From Methanolapillus ohkumae (lineage in GTDB: Archaea; Halobacteriota; Methanosarcinia; Methanosarcinales; Methanosarcinaceae), in the NCBI RefSeq assembly GCF_032594355.1, contig NZ_CP131061.1:1364001-1428000 (forward strand): 64,000 nucleotides of DNA. The letters are read 5' to 3'. The position numbers and the translations under genes are program-made. The notes under the pieces were generated by a model. It did no database searches. It saw only the letters and a list, made by a program, of their open reading frames with translations, and had not been told where the DNA came from. Position 1 is the stretch's first letter. Every line of letters begins with the position of its first letter. Of the stretch, positions 1-7,448 are shown in pieces.

Positions 1-543
1 GGCTAAGTTGGTTTGTTTCATGCCGGCGGTACAGCCGCTGAAATAGAGAATGTCGGCTTTGTCCGCGATTTTAACATCTTTGGGGATCCAGATCAAACGG
101 TTTTCCTTGGGCTCGTTGTAAGAGTTTTTGGTATCGCCGATGATTTTGGGCATGGTTCCTTGTTTTCCATAGGGACCGACTCCTCTTTTGACGAGGTTTG
201 CGCGCATGCCTTCCCAGAGTTCAACGGTGTTAATTCCGGATTCACAAACGGTCGCGCAAATACCACAGGTGGTACAGCCGTGGACATCATCCTTGAATTG
301 AACGAATTCTTCATTCGAAATCTCTTTGGGACCGAACAGAGTTGCGGAAATACCGAAGGAGCGGTCAACAAAGCGTTTCCAGCGGTAAATTTTGTCGCGT
401 GGAGAAAGCCCCGGGAGGTAGCCTGAACCTTCATAGGTCGGGCACCATTCGGCACACTCGCCGCAGCGCATACATCCATCCAGTTCCATTGTCTGAACCA
501 TGGTGATATTTTTTAAATCCAGAGACGGTTGCTTTCTTGCCAT
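1..543 (-). CDS. hdrD: Heterodisulfide reductase subunit D, N-terminal part (runs off the left edge)
   Basis: This is the catalytic iron-sulfur subunit of membrane-bound heterodisulfide reductase, which reduces CoM-S-S-CoB at the end of methanogenesis with electrons from methanophenazine via HdrE. 181 codons are visible. Two 4Fe-4S ferredoxin-type motifs are readable: Cys24, 27, 30 and 34 followed by Pro, and Cys90, 93, 96 and 100. The first CCG-domain stretch, containing FSGCTAGMKQTN, begins just before the edge. The ATG at 543 overlaps the hdrE stop by one base (TAATG), so translation is probably coupled. The catalytic CCG cysteines lie outside the window. Identification is by motif order and by the hdrE neighbour. 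Confidence 0.95.
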   Translation of the reverse strand, partial: MARKQPSLDLKNITMVQTMELDGCMRCGECAEWCPTYEGSGYLPGLSPRDKIYRWKRFVDRSFGISATLFGPKEISNEEFVQFKDDVHGCTTCGICATVCESGINTVELWEGMRANLVKRGVGPYGKQGTMPKIIGDTKNSYNEPKENRLIWIPKDVKIADKADILYFSGCTAGMKQTNLA

Positions 544-1379
544 TACTTCTCGCCTCCTTTGTTCACAAGAATCGTAAGCGGTGTCGTGATCATATGGATA
601 TATTTGCTGTACGGGATGAACGCAAATCCGATGAACAACGCAAGAACGCTGTGGGTCAACGCAATTTCTTTCACATAGGTGTTAAAGAATTGAACACCGC
701 CGAGTGTCCAGATTTTATAATCGTAGAAGATCATGTCAAGACCGGAGAAATCGGTAACGCCCGCAACAATGTAGCGACCGGCGTGGGCCACGAATCCGGA
801 AACAATGACGATGATTAAGGTGATCAACAAAACGGAGTCGTAAGAGTTTGTGTTTTGCCGGACCTTGGGGATGAAAACTCTGCGGCCGACGGCGATTAAA
901 ACACCGATTAAAAGGATATAACCGAGAATTTGGTTCGGGAACTGAAGCATTTCTCTGAACGCTTCAATATCGAAATGAACACCGAGCATGTGTGTAATTT
1001 CCGCGGCGAACATCAAGCCGGAAAGGGCAAAAAGACCCATCCATCCGACGAAAATCAACATGTGCATCAACCAGCGGCCTTTGCTGGCGCGGAAAGTTCT
1101 TCTTTGAAGGCAAACGTCTAAAATTAAAGATTTCCAAAACGATTGGCCATGGTGAACGCCTTCGTGTGATGTCAATTGTTTCCAATAGGCTTTGATGAAA
1201 GCGATTATGTTTCCCTTTTTTCCTTCTTCCGGTTCAAGACCGTAGCCGGTGGCACCCTGAGCCCATTTCCGGAGGTCTAAAATAAGGCCGAAAATCAGAA
1301 GGAAAATCGCAATGGAACAAACGCTCATCATGACGACGAATGTTAAGGAAACACCCGCAATTCCTGAAAAGTAATCCAT
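543..1379 (-). CDS. hdrE: Heterodisulfide reductase subunit E, b-type cytochrome
   Basis: This is the membrane anchor of the HdrDE complex, a NarI-like cytochrome b that passes electrons from reduced methanophenazine to HdrD. The 278-residue protein has about five hydrophobic segments (roughly residues 10-35, 105-130, 145-165, 180-205 and 240-260). Several histidines in or next to them (for example in WLMHMLIF, FVAHAGRY and LTHSVLAL) are candidate heme ligands. It lies directly upstream of hdrD in a two-gene operon. HdrDE is typical of cytochrome-containing Methanosarcinales and is the main reason for placing the organism there. Confidence 0.95.
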   Translation of the reverse strand: MDYFSGIAGVSLTFVVMMSVCSIAIFLLIFGLILDLRKWAQGATGYGLEPEEGKKGNIIAFIKAYWKQLTSHEGVHHGQSFWKSLILDVCLQRRTFRASKGRWLMHMLIFVGWMGLFALSGLMFAAEITHMLGVHFDIEAFREMLQFPNQILGYILLIGVLIAVGRRVFIPKVRQNTNSYDSVLLITLIIVIVSGFVAHAGRYIVAGVTDFSGLDMIFYDYKIWTLGGVQFFNTYVKEIALTHSVLALFIGFAFIPYSKYIHMITTPLTILVNKGGEK

Positions 1380-1951
1380 TATTCATTTCTCCAGTATTTT
1401 TTGAAAAGCAAATAAAATATTATAAACACGTTTTTTTATAATTATAAAAACGACAAATTATTTTGAAATTATTTGTAATTTGAAATAATTGTTCATTTCA
1501 ATTCAAATTTTAATCTCTATCGCTATCGTTCGCCGACTTTGCTTTTACGCGACCGGCGGAAAAAAAGGCCAAAAAAGAAGGCCAACGATAAGAATTGTTA
1601 CACACTTTTGCACCGATTATATTTAAATATTCTCTTCAAAAATGTTGTATGAAACGAAAACAATAAGCCGAATCGAATAAACAATTATAATTTTTTATGT
1701 ATAATTATCTTCAAAAATTTGAAATAGATCTATGTTGCAAAAGTTTGGGAAAATGTCTGAAAATGTCTGAAATATTTATGATAAATGCGCCTCTCTCAAT
1801 TTCTGTAATAAAAGCAAAAAATGAACTGCACAACCTCGTTGACAGATAAAAAATGAGCTTTCCGCTGATATACAAAAATAATTGAATGGATGTCATTCAT
1901 TTAAATCTTTGATGTTTGGGCTTATCTTTGGTTTTGAGGCTTACTTTGGTT
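1380..1951. other. Spacer upstream of hdrED, AT-rich with one GC-rich folded segment
   Basis: This 572-base spacer lies between the hdrE start and the 3' end of the surface-protein gene. I find no convincing gene; the 61-codon minus-strand frame at 1711-1896 has no recognisable motif. It holds a putative TATA element and the structured segment listed separately. Confidence 0.6.
1524..1590 (-). promoter_or_regulatory. Candidate structured 5' leader of hdrED (three-stem junction)
   Basis: Three sets of complementary blocks nest together. TATCGTT (1524-1530) pairs with AACGATA (1584-1590). CGCCG (1531-1535) pairs with CGGCG (1555-1559). GGCC (1567-1570) pairs with GGCC (1580-1583). The inner stems abut the outer one, as in a three-way junction. 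The segment is GC-richer than its surroundings. A TATA-like TTTAAATATAAT lies on the minus strand at about 1618-1629, so a transcript starting about 25 bases downstream would begin with this fold and carry a leader of roughly 200 bases. The pairing is seen; expression and function are inferred. Confidence 0.4.
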
Positions 1952-3250
1952 TTAATCTTGTATTTCCACTTTCGTGCCCGTGTAGGAACTCCAAGAACTT
2001 GCGTACGTGGAATGATAATAAACGGTCACGGATGGGGATGACATGAAAACAGAAGTTGAATTCCAGGAGGTAGGCTGCGGACCTAAAAACTCAACCCGGG
2101 TCAAATTGGAACAAAGCGCAAAAGCATTATTTCGGATGGTGGTAACGTTTTTGGGAATCACAATGGTCGTTAAGTTCTGGCAATTTGAAAAAGAAAGATT
2201 TCCAAGCGTAGTGACATTTTTTGGAAGGATAATTTCACGGATGTTGGTGTGTTGAAATGCCTTATTTCCGATTATGGTCAGCCGGCTGTCATTTTCAAAT
2301 GTCACACTTGTTAAGTAAATACAATCTTGAAAAGCTCCTATACCAAAATCATCGGCGACTTCAATGGTTTCCACATTTTTCGGAATCGTTATCGTGGTCA
2401 GACGAGTACCGGTGAAGGCTCCGCCACCGATCACCGTTAAATTCTGCGGCAGGGTTACGGTGGTGAAGTTACAATTAAAAAATGTGTATATGCCAATAGA
2501 AGAAACCGTATCTGGGATTTGAACAGAGGTTAAATTAAAATCAAAAAATTTGTCGCCGATAAACCACATCATGCTCGTGTTGTTCAAGCTGATTAAAATC
2601 CGCTCATCGAGGTATTGCGGAATATAAACCTCATATTCGGTAGACGGCGTTAAATTATATCTCAAAATATTGATGGTTAACGGTCCGGGCAGGCTGACTT
2701 TAAAATTTAATTCCGAGCTGTTGCCACACATCACGGCGTAAAGAGTCGTATCCTGTGAAATTGTGAATGTATAGGACTCAAGGGCGGCAACAGATGTGTT
2801 TGTATCAATTACGGCGGTTTCATAGAAATCATCGGTTTCGACCCATTTCATAAATTCATATCCTGGCGAAATTGGGGTTGCGGTTACCGTAACTTCTTGG
2901 CCGACATCAAAGGTTCCGTTTCCAGAAATCGTTCCGTAATGTCCATCCACCCCGCTTAAGTACAAAACCGTCAGATTGACTTTTTGACCGGCAGGAGATG
3001 TATCCGGACTGCCGCCGCCACTGGTTGTATGGTTGGCAACGATTACCGGGGGCAAAGAAATGTTGTTTTCCGATGGAGTATTTGCCGGATTTTCAGAAGG
3101 AATGGATTGAGGGTTAGAAATATCGCAGCTGCAAACAATATCGGTAGTTTTGCCGGCCATAGAACAAATGGTATAAATGAATAAAATAGATAGCAGGAGT
3201 ACTAAAATAAGAAGGATTCCCATTTTCTGAGGATTGGATGTTTCCGGCAT
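1952..3250 (-). CDS. Surface protein with InlB-type repeat and BspA-type leucine-rich repeats
   Basis: This is a predicted exported or membrane-anchored surface protein of 432 residues. Residues 10-32 form one hydrophobic helix (signal or anchor). A Ser/Pro/Asn-rich linker follows to about 85. A bacterial InlB_B/Listeria-type repeat spans about 90-175 (YGTISGNGTFDVGQEVTVTA and YEFMKWVE). From about 225 to 400 there are BspA/LRR_5-like leucine-rich units with the recurring pattern IP-NVTTI-NNAF--C-NLT. Several N-x-S/T sequons are present. Such proteins are common in gut-associated microbes and are thought to mediate adhesion. The binding target is unknown. The ATG at 3250 has AAGGAA upstream. 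Confidence 0.8.
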   Translation of the reverse strand: MPETSNPQKMGILLILVLLLSILFIYTICSMAGKTTDIVCSCDISNPQSIPSENPANTPSENNISLPPVIVANHTTSGGGSPDTSPAGQKVNLTVLYLSGVDGHYGTISGNGTFDVGQEVTVTATPISPGYEFMKWVETDDFYETAVIDTNTSVAALESYTFTISQDTTLYAVMCGNSSELNFKVSLPGPLTINILRYNLTPSTEYEVYIPQYLDERILISLNNTSMMWFIGDKFFDFNLTSVQIPDTVSSIGIYTFFNCNFTTVTLPQNLTVIGGGAFTGTRLTTITIPKNVETIEVADDFGIGAFQDCIYLTSVTFENDSRLTIIGNKAFQHTNIREIILPKNVTTLGNLSFSNCQNLTTIVIPKNVTTIRNNAFALCSNLTRVEFLGPQPTSWNSTSVFMSSPSVTVYYHSTYASSWSSYTGTKVEIQD

Positions 3251-3535
3251 TATTATATTCCTTATATTTTTGATGGAGGCGGATGGTCAATTCATCCATT
3301 TTCAGAAAGGATTGGTTAATCAAACGCAATACTTATTCAATAATATATATTAAAATATATAAATATATTCGATATAATTCTCCAAACCCTCAAAACTTTA
3401 AAATTTAACGTTCTTAATCTTGATTTCAAATTCAAACCAAAATTCAGAATCAAAAATGCTTAAAAGTTACGTAAAAATCAAAAATGATTAAAAGTTACGT
3501 AAAAATCAAATACATCATTCACTTTTTCATTCCTT

Positions 3536-4552
3536 ATGCAAGACCCGACCCCTTCTTTAACATCCATTAATAAAACAGGAACGGATTCCGTTGATTTTGA
3601 AAAACGAAATGAATCGGCGGATTTCAATGAATTTAATGAATTTAATGAATTTGATAAATCTAATGAATTCGATGAATTTAATGAATTTGATAAATCTAAT
3701 GAATTCGATGAATCAGATTTTTCGGGTTTGGAAAAAGACTCGGCCGATTGGACGGATGAAAATCTTCCTCAAATTCGTATCATTCTGGTGGAGCCGCTTT
3801 ACCAAGGAAATGTCGGGTCGGTTTGTCGCGTTATGAAAAATTTCGGATTTCTGGAACTTTTTTTGGTCAATCCCTGTCCGCTTGAAGGAGAAGCCCGCGC
3901 GATGGCATCACATGCGGACGACGTTTTAAAAAATGCCCGAATTTGCAAAACTATGGAAGAGGCGGTTTTGGGATGCGATGTTATCATCGGAACCACCGGG
4001 TCGCGCGCCTACAAAAAATGCGATCACATTCGAACTCCGGCGCTCTCTCCGCGAATGCTCAAAGAAAGAATGGATCAATACGCGCCGGATACCAAATTTG
4101 CGCTTCTTTTCGGCCGGGAAGATAAAGGATTCACAAACGAAGAATTATCTTTTTGTTCCGTGATTGCGACAATTCCGACTTCTCACATTTATCCGGTGAT
4201 GAATCTATCGCATGCGGTTGGCGTCATTCTGTATGAACTGTCCGGTGCTGAAATGACCGGTGCCGGAAAAACGGTTGATTTTGAGAGTTTTAATGCGCTA
4301 TGCACACATTTTGACGCGGTTTTGCAAGATATTGATTTTACGCCGCACAAAAAAGACAAAATGGTTTTAATGATGCGCCGAATTCTCGGGCGCTCAAATT
4401 TAACCCCCTGCGAAGCGCAGACGCTTCGGGGAATCTTTCGAAATATTCAATACCATGCCAAAAAAGGAAAAGGGGAAGACGTCGGTAAATTAAAGCTTGA
4501 AATAAAAAACCAATTTGAGAAAGATGATTTTTCATTTTTGGATGATTCTTAA
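3536..4552 (+). CDS. trmJ: TrmJ/SpoU-family RNA 2'-O-methyltransferase with a low-complexity N-terminal extension
   Basis: This is a predicted SPOUT-class S-adenosylmethionine-dependent 2'-O-methyltransferase, most like archaeal TrmJ, which acts on position 32 of tRNA. The catalytic domain spans about residues 79-245. It has EPLYQGNVGSVCRVMKNFG (motif 1 with the conserved Asn and Arg), LLFGREDKGFTNEEL (motif 2) and IPVMNLSHAVGV-like motif 3 (PTSHIYPVMNLSHAVGVIL). The first ~75 residues are not part of the family and consist largely of NEF, DKS and NEFDE repeats encoded by a 3-base-multiple DNA repeat. No Met lies between the repeats and the domain, so either the repeats are translated or the true start is a non-ATG codon further in. 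No clear ribosome-binding site precedes 3536. Confidence 0.85.
   Translation: MQDPTPSLTSINKTGTDSVDFEKRNESADFNEFNEFNEFDKSNEFDEFNEFDKSNEFDESDFSGLEKDSADWTDENLPQIRIILVEPLYQGNVGSVCRVMKNFGFLELFLVNPCPLEGEARAMASHADDVLKNARICKTMEEAVLGCDVIIGTTGSRAYKKCDHIRTPALSPRMLKERMDQYAPDTKFALLFGREDKGFTNEELSFCSVIATIPTSHIYPVMNLSHAVGVILYELSGAEMTGAGKTVDFESFNALCTHFDAVLQDIDFTPHKKDKMVLMMRRILGRSNLTPCEAQTLRGIFRNIQYHAKKGKGEDVGKLKLEIKNQFEKDDFSFLDDS
3628..3717 (+). repeat. In-frame tandem repeat in the 5' end of trmJ
   Basis: Near-identical 9- to 30-base units (AATGAATTT, GATAAATCT, AATGAATTC) repeat in frame and encode NEF/DKS/NEFDE blocks. The array makes a flexible acidic extension ahead of the conserved methyltransferase domain and is a likely site of length variation by slippage. 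Confidence 0.8.
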
Positions 4553-4793
4553 AACAATAAAAAATAATTCATTGAAAAATAATTATTGAAAAAAACATTC
4601 ATTGAAAAATATTATTTAGAATTCAAGTATGAAAAAGATTTATGAAAAATATCATGAAAAATATTATGAAAAACGTAATTGTTGAAAAAAAATGTTGAAA
4701 AAGGATTCAGAATGCCGTTGTTGTATTTTCCCGATAAAAAAAACGAAATTCAGGTTTTATCAAATTTTATCATCATAAACGTTGTTTGAATTT

Positions 4794-4890
4794 TGTGATG
4801 GAGAAATAATTCAACCGTTTGTAAACGAATTACCTTTTAAAAAGGCGGATGACAACTGGCAAACAGTTTTTCGTTTTTATCCCCATCACA
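4794..4890. ncRNA. Candidate structured RNA or inverted-repeat element, cloverleaf-like
   Basis: Four complementary pairs nest within 97 bases. GTGATGG (4795-4801) pairs with CCATCAC (4883-4889). AAACGAA (4823-4829) pairs with TTCGTTT (4870-4876). CCTTT (4833-4837) pairs with AAAGG (4841-4845). AACTG (4854-4858) pairs with CAGTT (4864-4868) around a GCAAA loop. The two hairpins sit side by side inside the second stem, separated by CGGATGAC. This is too ordered to look like random AT-rich spacer. I cannot assign it to a known RNA family, and no strand is favoured. Confidence 0.35.
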
Positions 4891-5238
4891 TCATTCTATT
4901 TGATATAGTTAGTATAAAGAATTTTTTATTAAATGGAATTTAAAATATAATGATTATGGAGAGATAACAAAGACTAAATAGTAAAAATTTCAATTTGATA
5001 TTGAAGTTGATTGAATTGTTACAGGGATAATATATTAAATAAAAAATAGAAAAACTCAACCATTTATATTACTATAATTAATTCAAAATAAAAGCTTCAA
5101 TATTTTAATCTCTGTGCGTTTTTCAATCACCTGATTTCCATATTATCTCAATTATTTCAATAATTTGAATAATTTTAACAATTGCAATAATTTCAATATG
5201 TATCTTCCGTATTTACTTCATATTCGTTTTATCAAAAT

Positions 5239-5330
5239 ACGCGACCCGGCATGAATTTGCCGGACAACGATCTCGCGGTTATTTTCCACCGGTGTCCGCT
5301 TTAAATGAAAAGCGGCAAAAACACCGGAAA
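5239..5330 (+). ncRNA. Candidate structured RNA or leader: two consecutive nested hairpins in a GC-rich island
   Basis: First unit: CGCGA (5239-5243) pairs with TCGCG (5272-5276) and encloses CCGGCA (5245-5250) pairing with TGCCGG (5257-5262). Second unit: CCGGTGT (5288-5294) pairs with ACACCGG (5320-5326) and directly encloses CCGCTTT (5295-5301) pairing with AAAGCGG (5308-5314). TTTT (5281-5284) and AAAA (5327-5330) can extend it. All stems are perfect. The island sits about 150 bases upstream of the RHH reading frame, so it could be that gene's leader or a separate small RNA. Strand and function are inferred. Confidence 0.4.
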
Positions 5331-5484
5331 AATCCTTATGGATGACAAAAAACGGTTAAGACAAAAAACCAACCGGCAAAACGAAAGAAAAACAAAAAAT
5401 AAAAAACAACCCAAAAACATCAAAAACAGTAACGAAATCATATAAAAACAACAAGACAATAAAAAAACAAGGAGAGGGATTTGT

Positions 5485-5982
5485 CTGATAGACTATGAGA
5501 AAGCAAACAATAAAAAAACGCCGGTTTCGATATCAATCAGCGAAGATTTATTGTCCAGGATTAACCAGTTGGTCGAAACGGAAGATTTTGCATCGGTTTC
5601 CGACATCGTCTTTACATCATTGTGTTCATTTTTCGGGAAAATTTCCATTTATGAAAATGACCCGGGCTTCGAATACAAATCATTATTAACGATTGCAAAA
5701 GAAGACCGTACGCCTAAAAAACAAATATCGGTTTCACTCAACCGGTATTTAATCAAAGAACTGAAATTTTTGTCCCAAATTCTGGAAAAAAATCAATCTT
5801 TCATTATCCGGATTGCGATTGTAGATTTCATGGATGGATACGCATCCACACGAAAAATACACGAAAATACACTTCAACAATCCACAAAAACAAAACCGGA
5901 TAAAATGATTTTAATTTCCGAAAAAGAGTTGGAGAAAAATATTCGGGAAATTATTGAAAAGATGTATAAAGCGAAAACTTAA
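5485..5982 (+). CDS. Small protein with two ribbon-helix-helix-like segments; start unclear, possible frameshift
   Basis: This is a putative DNA-binding protein. The frame reads TPVSISISEDLLSRINQLVE (about 5518-5577), a typical ribbon-helix-helix strand-helix-helix pattern. Further on, KQISVSLNRYLIKELKFLSQ looks like a second copy, so it may be a tandem RHH regulator. The start is uncertain. A strong ribosome-binding site, GGAGAGGG (5471-5478), is followed in this frame only by CTG (5485), ATA or ATT. The nearest ATG (5495) is in another frame and would join this frame by a -1 shift at the A7 run (5512-5518). Non-ATG start, programmed slippage, sequencing error and recent decay are all possible. 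The target is unknown. Confidence 0.6.
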   Translation: MIDYEKANNKKTPVSISISEDLLSRINQLVETEDFASVSDIVFTSLCSFFGKISIYENDPGFEYKSLLTIAKEDRTPKKQISVSLNRYLIKELKFLSQILEKNQSFIIRIAIVDFMDGYASTRKIHENTLQQSTKTKPDKMILISEKELEKNIREIIEKMYKAKT

Positions 5983-6263
5983 AAAAACACGATGCAGCAA
6001 ATAAAAACATAAAACAAATAAAAATTCAAAACTAATAAAAATACAAAATAAAAACACAATAAAATACAAAACAAATAGAAATATGAACAAAAAAACAGGT
6101 AAAAGAGAGTATAAACAAAAAAATAAAAAACAAAAAAAATAACAATAAAAATAAAAAAACAATAAAAATAACAATAAAAATAAAAAAACAATAAAAATAA
6201 CAATAACAATAAAAATAAAAACAATAAAAAAGTACAGATCGAACGAAAAAATAAATAATAAAT
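5983..6263. repeat. A-rich low-complexity tract (AATAAAAAC-type units)
   Basis: About 280 bases are almost purely A with scattered AAC and AAT units (AATAACAATAAAAATA and similar). Reading frames here translate to Phe/Leu/Tyr homopolymers and are artefacts of composition. The tract separates the RHH gene from the convergent idsA gene. Confidence 0.75.
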
Positions 6264-6301
6264 CGGAATCAATTTGAGGCGTTACTCCAGATTGATTTCC
6301 G
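6264..6301. terminator. Hairpin at the RHH gene / idsA convergent junction
   Basis: CGGAATCAAT (6264-6273) pairs with ATTGATTTCCG (6291-6301) with a single bulged T, around a 17-base loop. A T8 tract follows at 6302. The position 3' of both genes fits a bidirectional terminator, though archaeal termination mainly needs the U tract. Confidence 0.5.
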
Positions 6302-6321
6302 TTTTTTTTGCACTTTTTTTT

Positions 6322-7287
6322 TCAGTAATTCCGATAAAGCATATAATCGGCAATATCCGATAGAATCTGTTTGGCTTTGCTGTCGGGCAGAATCTTTAAT
6401 TTGGATTTTCCGTCTTCCACAAGCGAAACTGCCAGCGTTTTGACATAATCCAAAGAACCCGACGCCGTCAAAACACGGATGGCATCTTCAATTTCCGCAG
6501 GCGTCGCATCTCCTTTTCCAAATGCTTTTGGGGAAACGCCATGCTCCAACGCATGAATCATCAAAAGCGTGCGTTTGCCTTCCACAATGTCACTGCCTTG
6601 TCTTTTTCCAAGAATCTCCGACGGCGTAATCAAGTCCAAAACATCGTCATAAATTTGAAATCCAAGCCCGGTCAAACGCCCAAAATCATAAAGTGCTTGC
6701 GCCGTTTTTTCATCCGCGCCTCCGAGAACCGCACCGATTTGAGCGGCGGCGCCAAACAAAACCGCCGTTTTCTTTTCAATCATGTCCAAATATTCTTCTT
6801 TGGAAACCGTTTCCCGCTTTTCAAAATCAATATCCAACCATTGCCCTTCACACACCAAAACACAGGTTTTGGACAAAATGTTGGCCGACTTTAACAGACT
6901 TTTGGGGTCGGAATCCGATTCCGTGATGATTTCAATCGACTTGGAGTAAAGCGTATCTCCGGCCAGAATTCCACCGGCTTCTCCCCACAGAGTGTGAACC
7001 GCCGGAAGACCGCGGCGCACCGGATCGTTATCCATAATATCATCATGCACCAACGTAAACGTATGCATTAATTCCACGGCAACCGCCGCCGGAACTGCCT
7101 TTTTTGGATTGCCGCCGACAGCTTCCGCCGCCGCTAATAAAACAGCAGGACGAAGCCGCTTTCCACCGGCTTTGACAATGTGCCGGGACGCTTCATAAAG
7201 ACCGACCGGCTCTTTGACCGGAAGAAGAGAATCAATCGCTTTATCCACAGGGACAGATCTGTTTTTTATTTCATCAATGATTGTCAT
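6322..7287 (-). CDS. idsA: Geranylgeranyl (short-chain isoprenyl) diphosphate synthase
   Basis: This trans-prenyltransferase condenses isopentenyl diphosphate with allylic diphosphates to make the C20 chain for archaeal ether lipids. The 321 residues carry the first Asp-rich motif (Asp82, Asp83, Asp86 in HDDIMDND), the GGKRLRP diphosphate-binding motif at 41-47, and the second Asp-rich motif in QIYDDVLDL. Phe77, five residues before the first motif, matches the position that sets C20 chain length in archaeal type I GGPP synthases (studied in Sulfolobus). It is last in the mvk-ipk-fni-rnj-idsA group. Confidence 0.95.
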   Translation of the reverse strand: MTIIDEIKNRSVPVDKAIDSLLPVKEPVGLYEASRHIVKAGGKRLRPAVLLAAAEAVGGNPKKAVPAAVAVELMHTFTLVHDDIMDNDPVRRGLPAVHTLWGEAGGILAGDTLYSKSIEIITESDSDPKSLLKSANILSKTCVLVCEGQWLDIDFEKRETVSKEEYLDMIEKKTAVLFGAAAQIGAVLGGADEKTAQALYDFGRLTGLGFQIYDDVLDLITPSEILGKRQGSDIVEGKRTLLMIHALEHGVSPKAFGKGDATPAEIEDAIRVLTASGSLDYVKTLAVSLVEDGKSKLKILPDSKAKQILSDIADYMLYRNY

Positions 7288-7448
7288 TTATCAGACACCC
7301 GAATCATGATTTTAAAAATAATTCCAACAATACAGATTAAAATGCAAATTACAAAAAATGCATGAAATTAAAAATAACAAATTATAACTTGAAAATAAAT
7401 TATAACTTGAATGATTTTTAACCTAAAATAAATTAAAAATCATTGAGC

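Larger units (their letters stand above)
4553..5478. other. Long AT-rich spacer between trmJ and the RHH gene
   Basis: There is no protein-coding gene I can support in these ~925 bases. The background is A/T-rich with short homopolymeric repeats. Two segments stand out by nested complementarity and higher GC, at 4795-4890 and 5239-5330; they are listed separately. An AT-rich stretch with TATA-like sequences lies around 5155-5235. Confidence 0.6.

Noticed and set aside
1711..1896. 61-codon minus-strand frame upstream of hdrE
   Set aside because: Hydrophobic but without start signal, family resemblance or context. Likely chance in AT-rich sequence.
4795..4890. Possible fluoride riboswitch (GATGG...GGCGGATGAC resemblance)
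   Set aside because: The similarity is only partial, the required pseudoknot is not apparent, and no crcB/fluoride gene follows.
5911..6272. Two minus-strand frames rich in Phe, Leu and Tyr
   Set aside because: They come from the A-rich low-complexity tract and overlap the RHH gene end; no domain or start signal.
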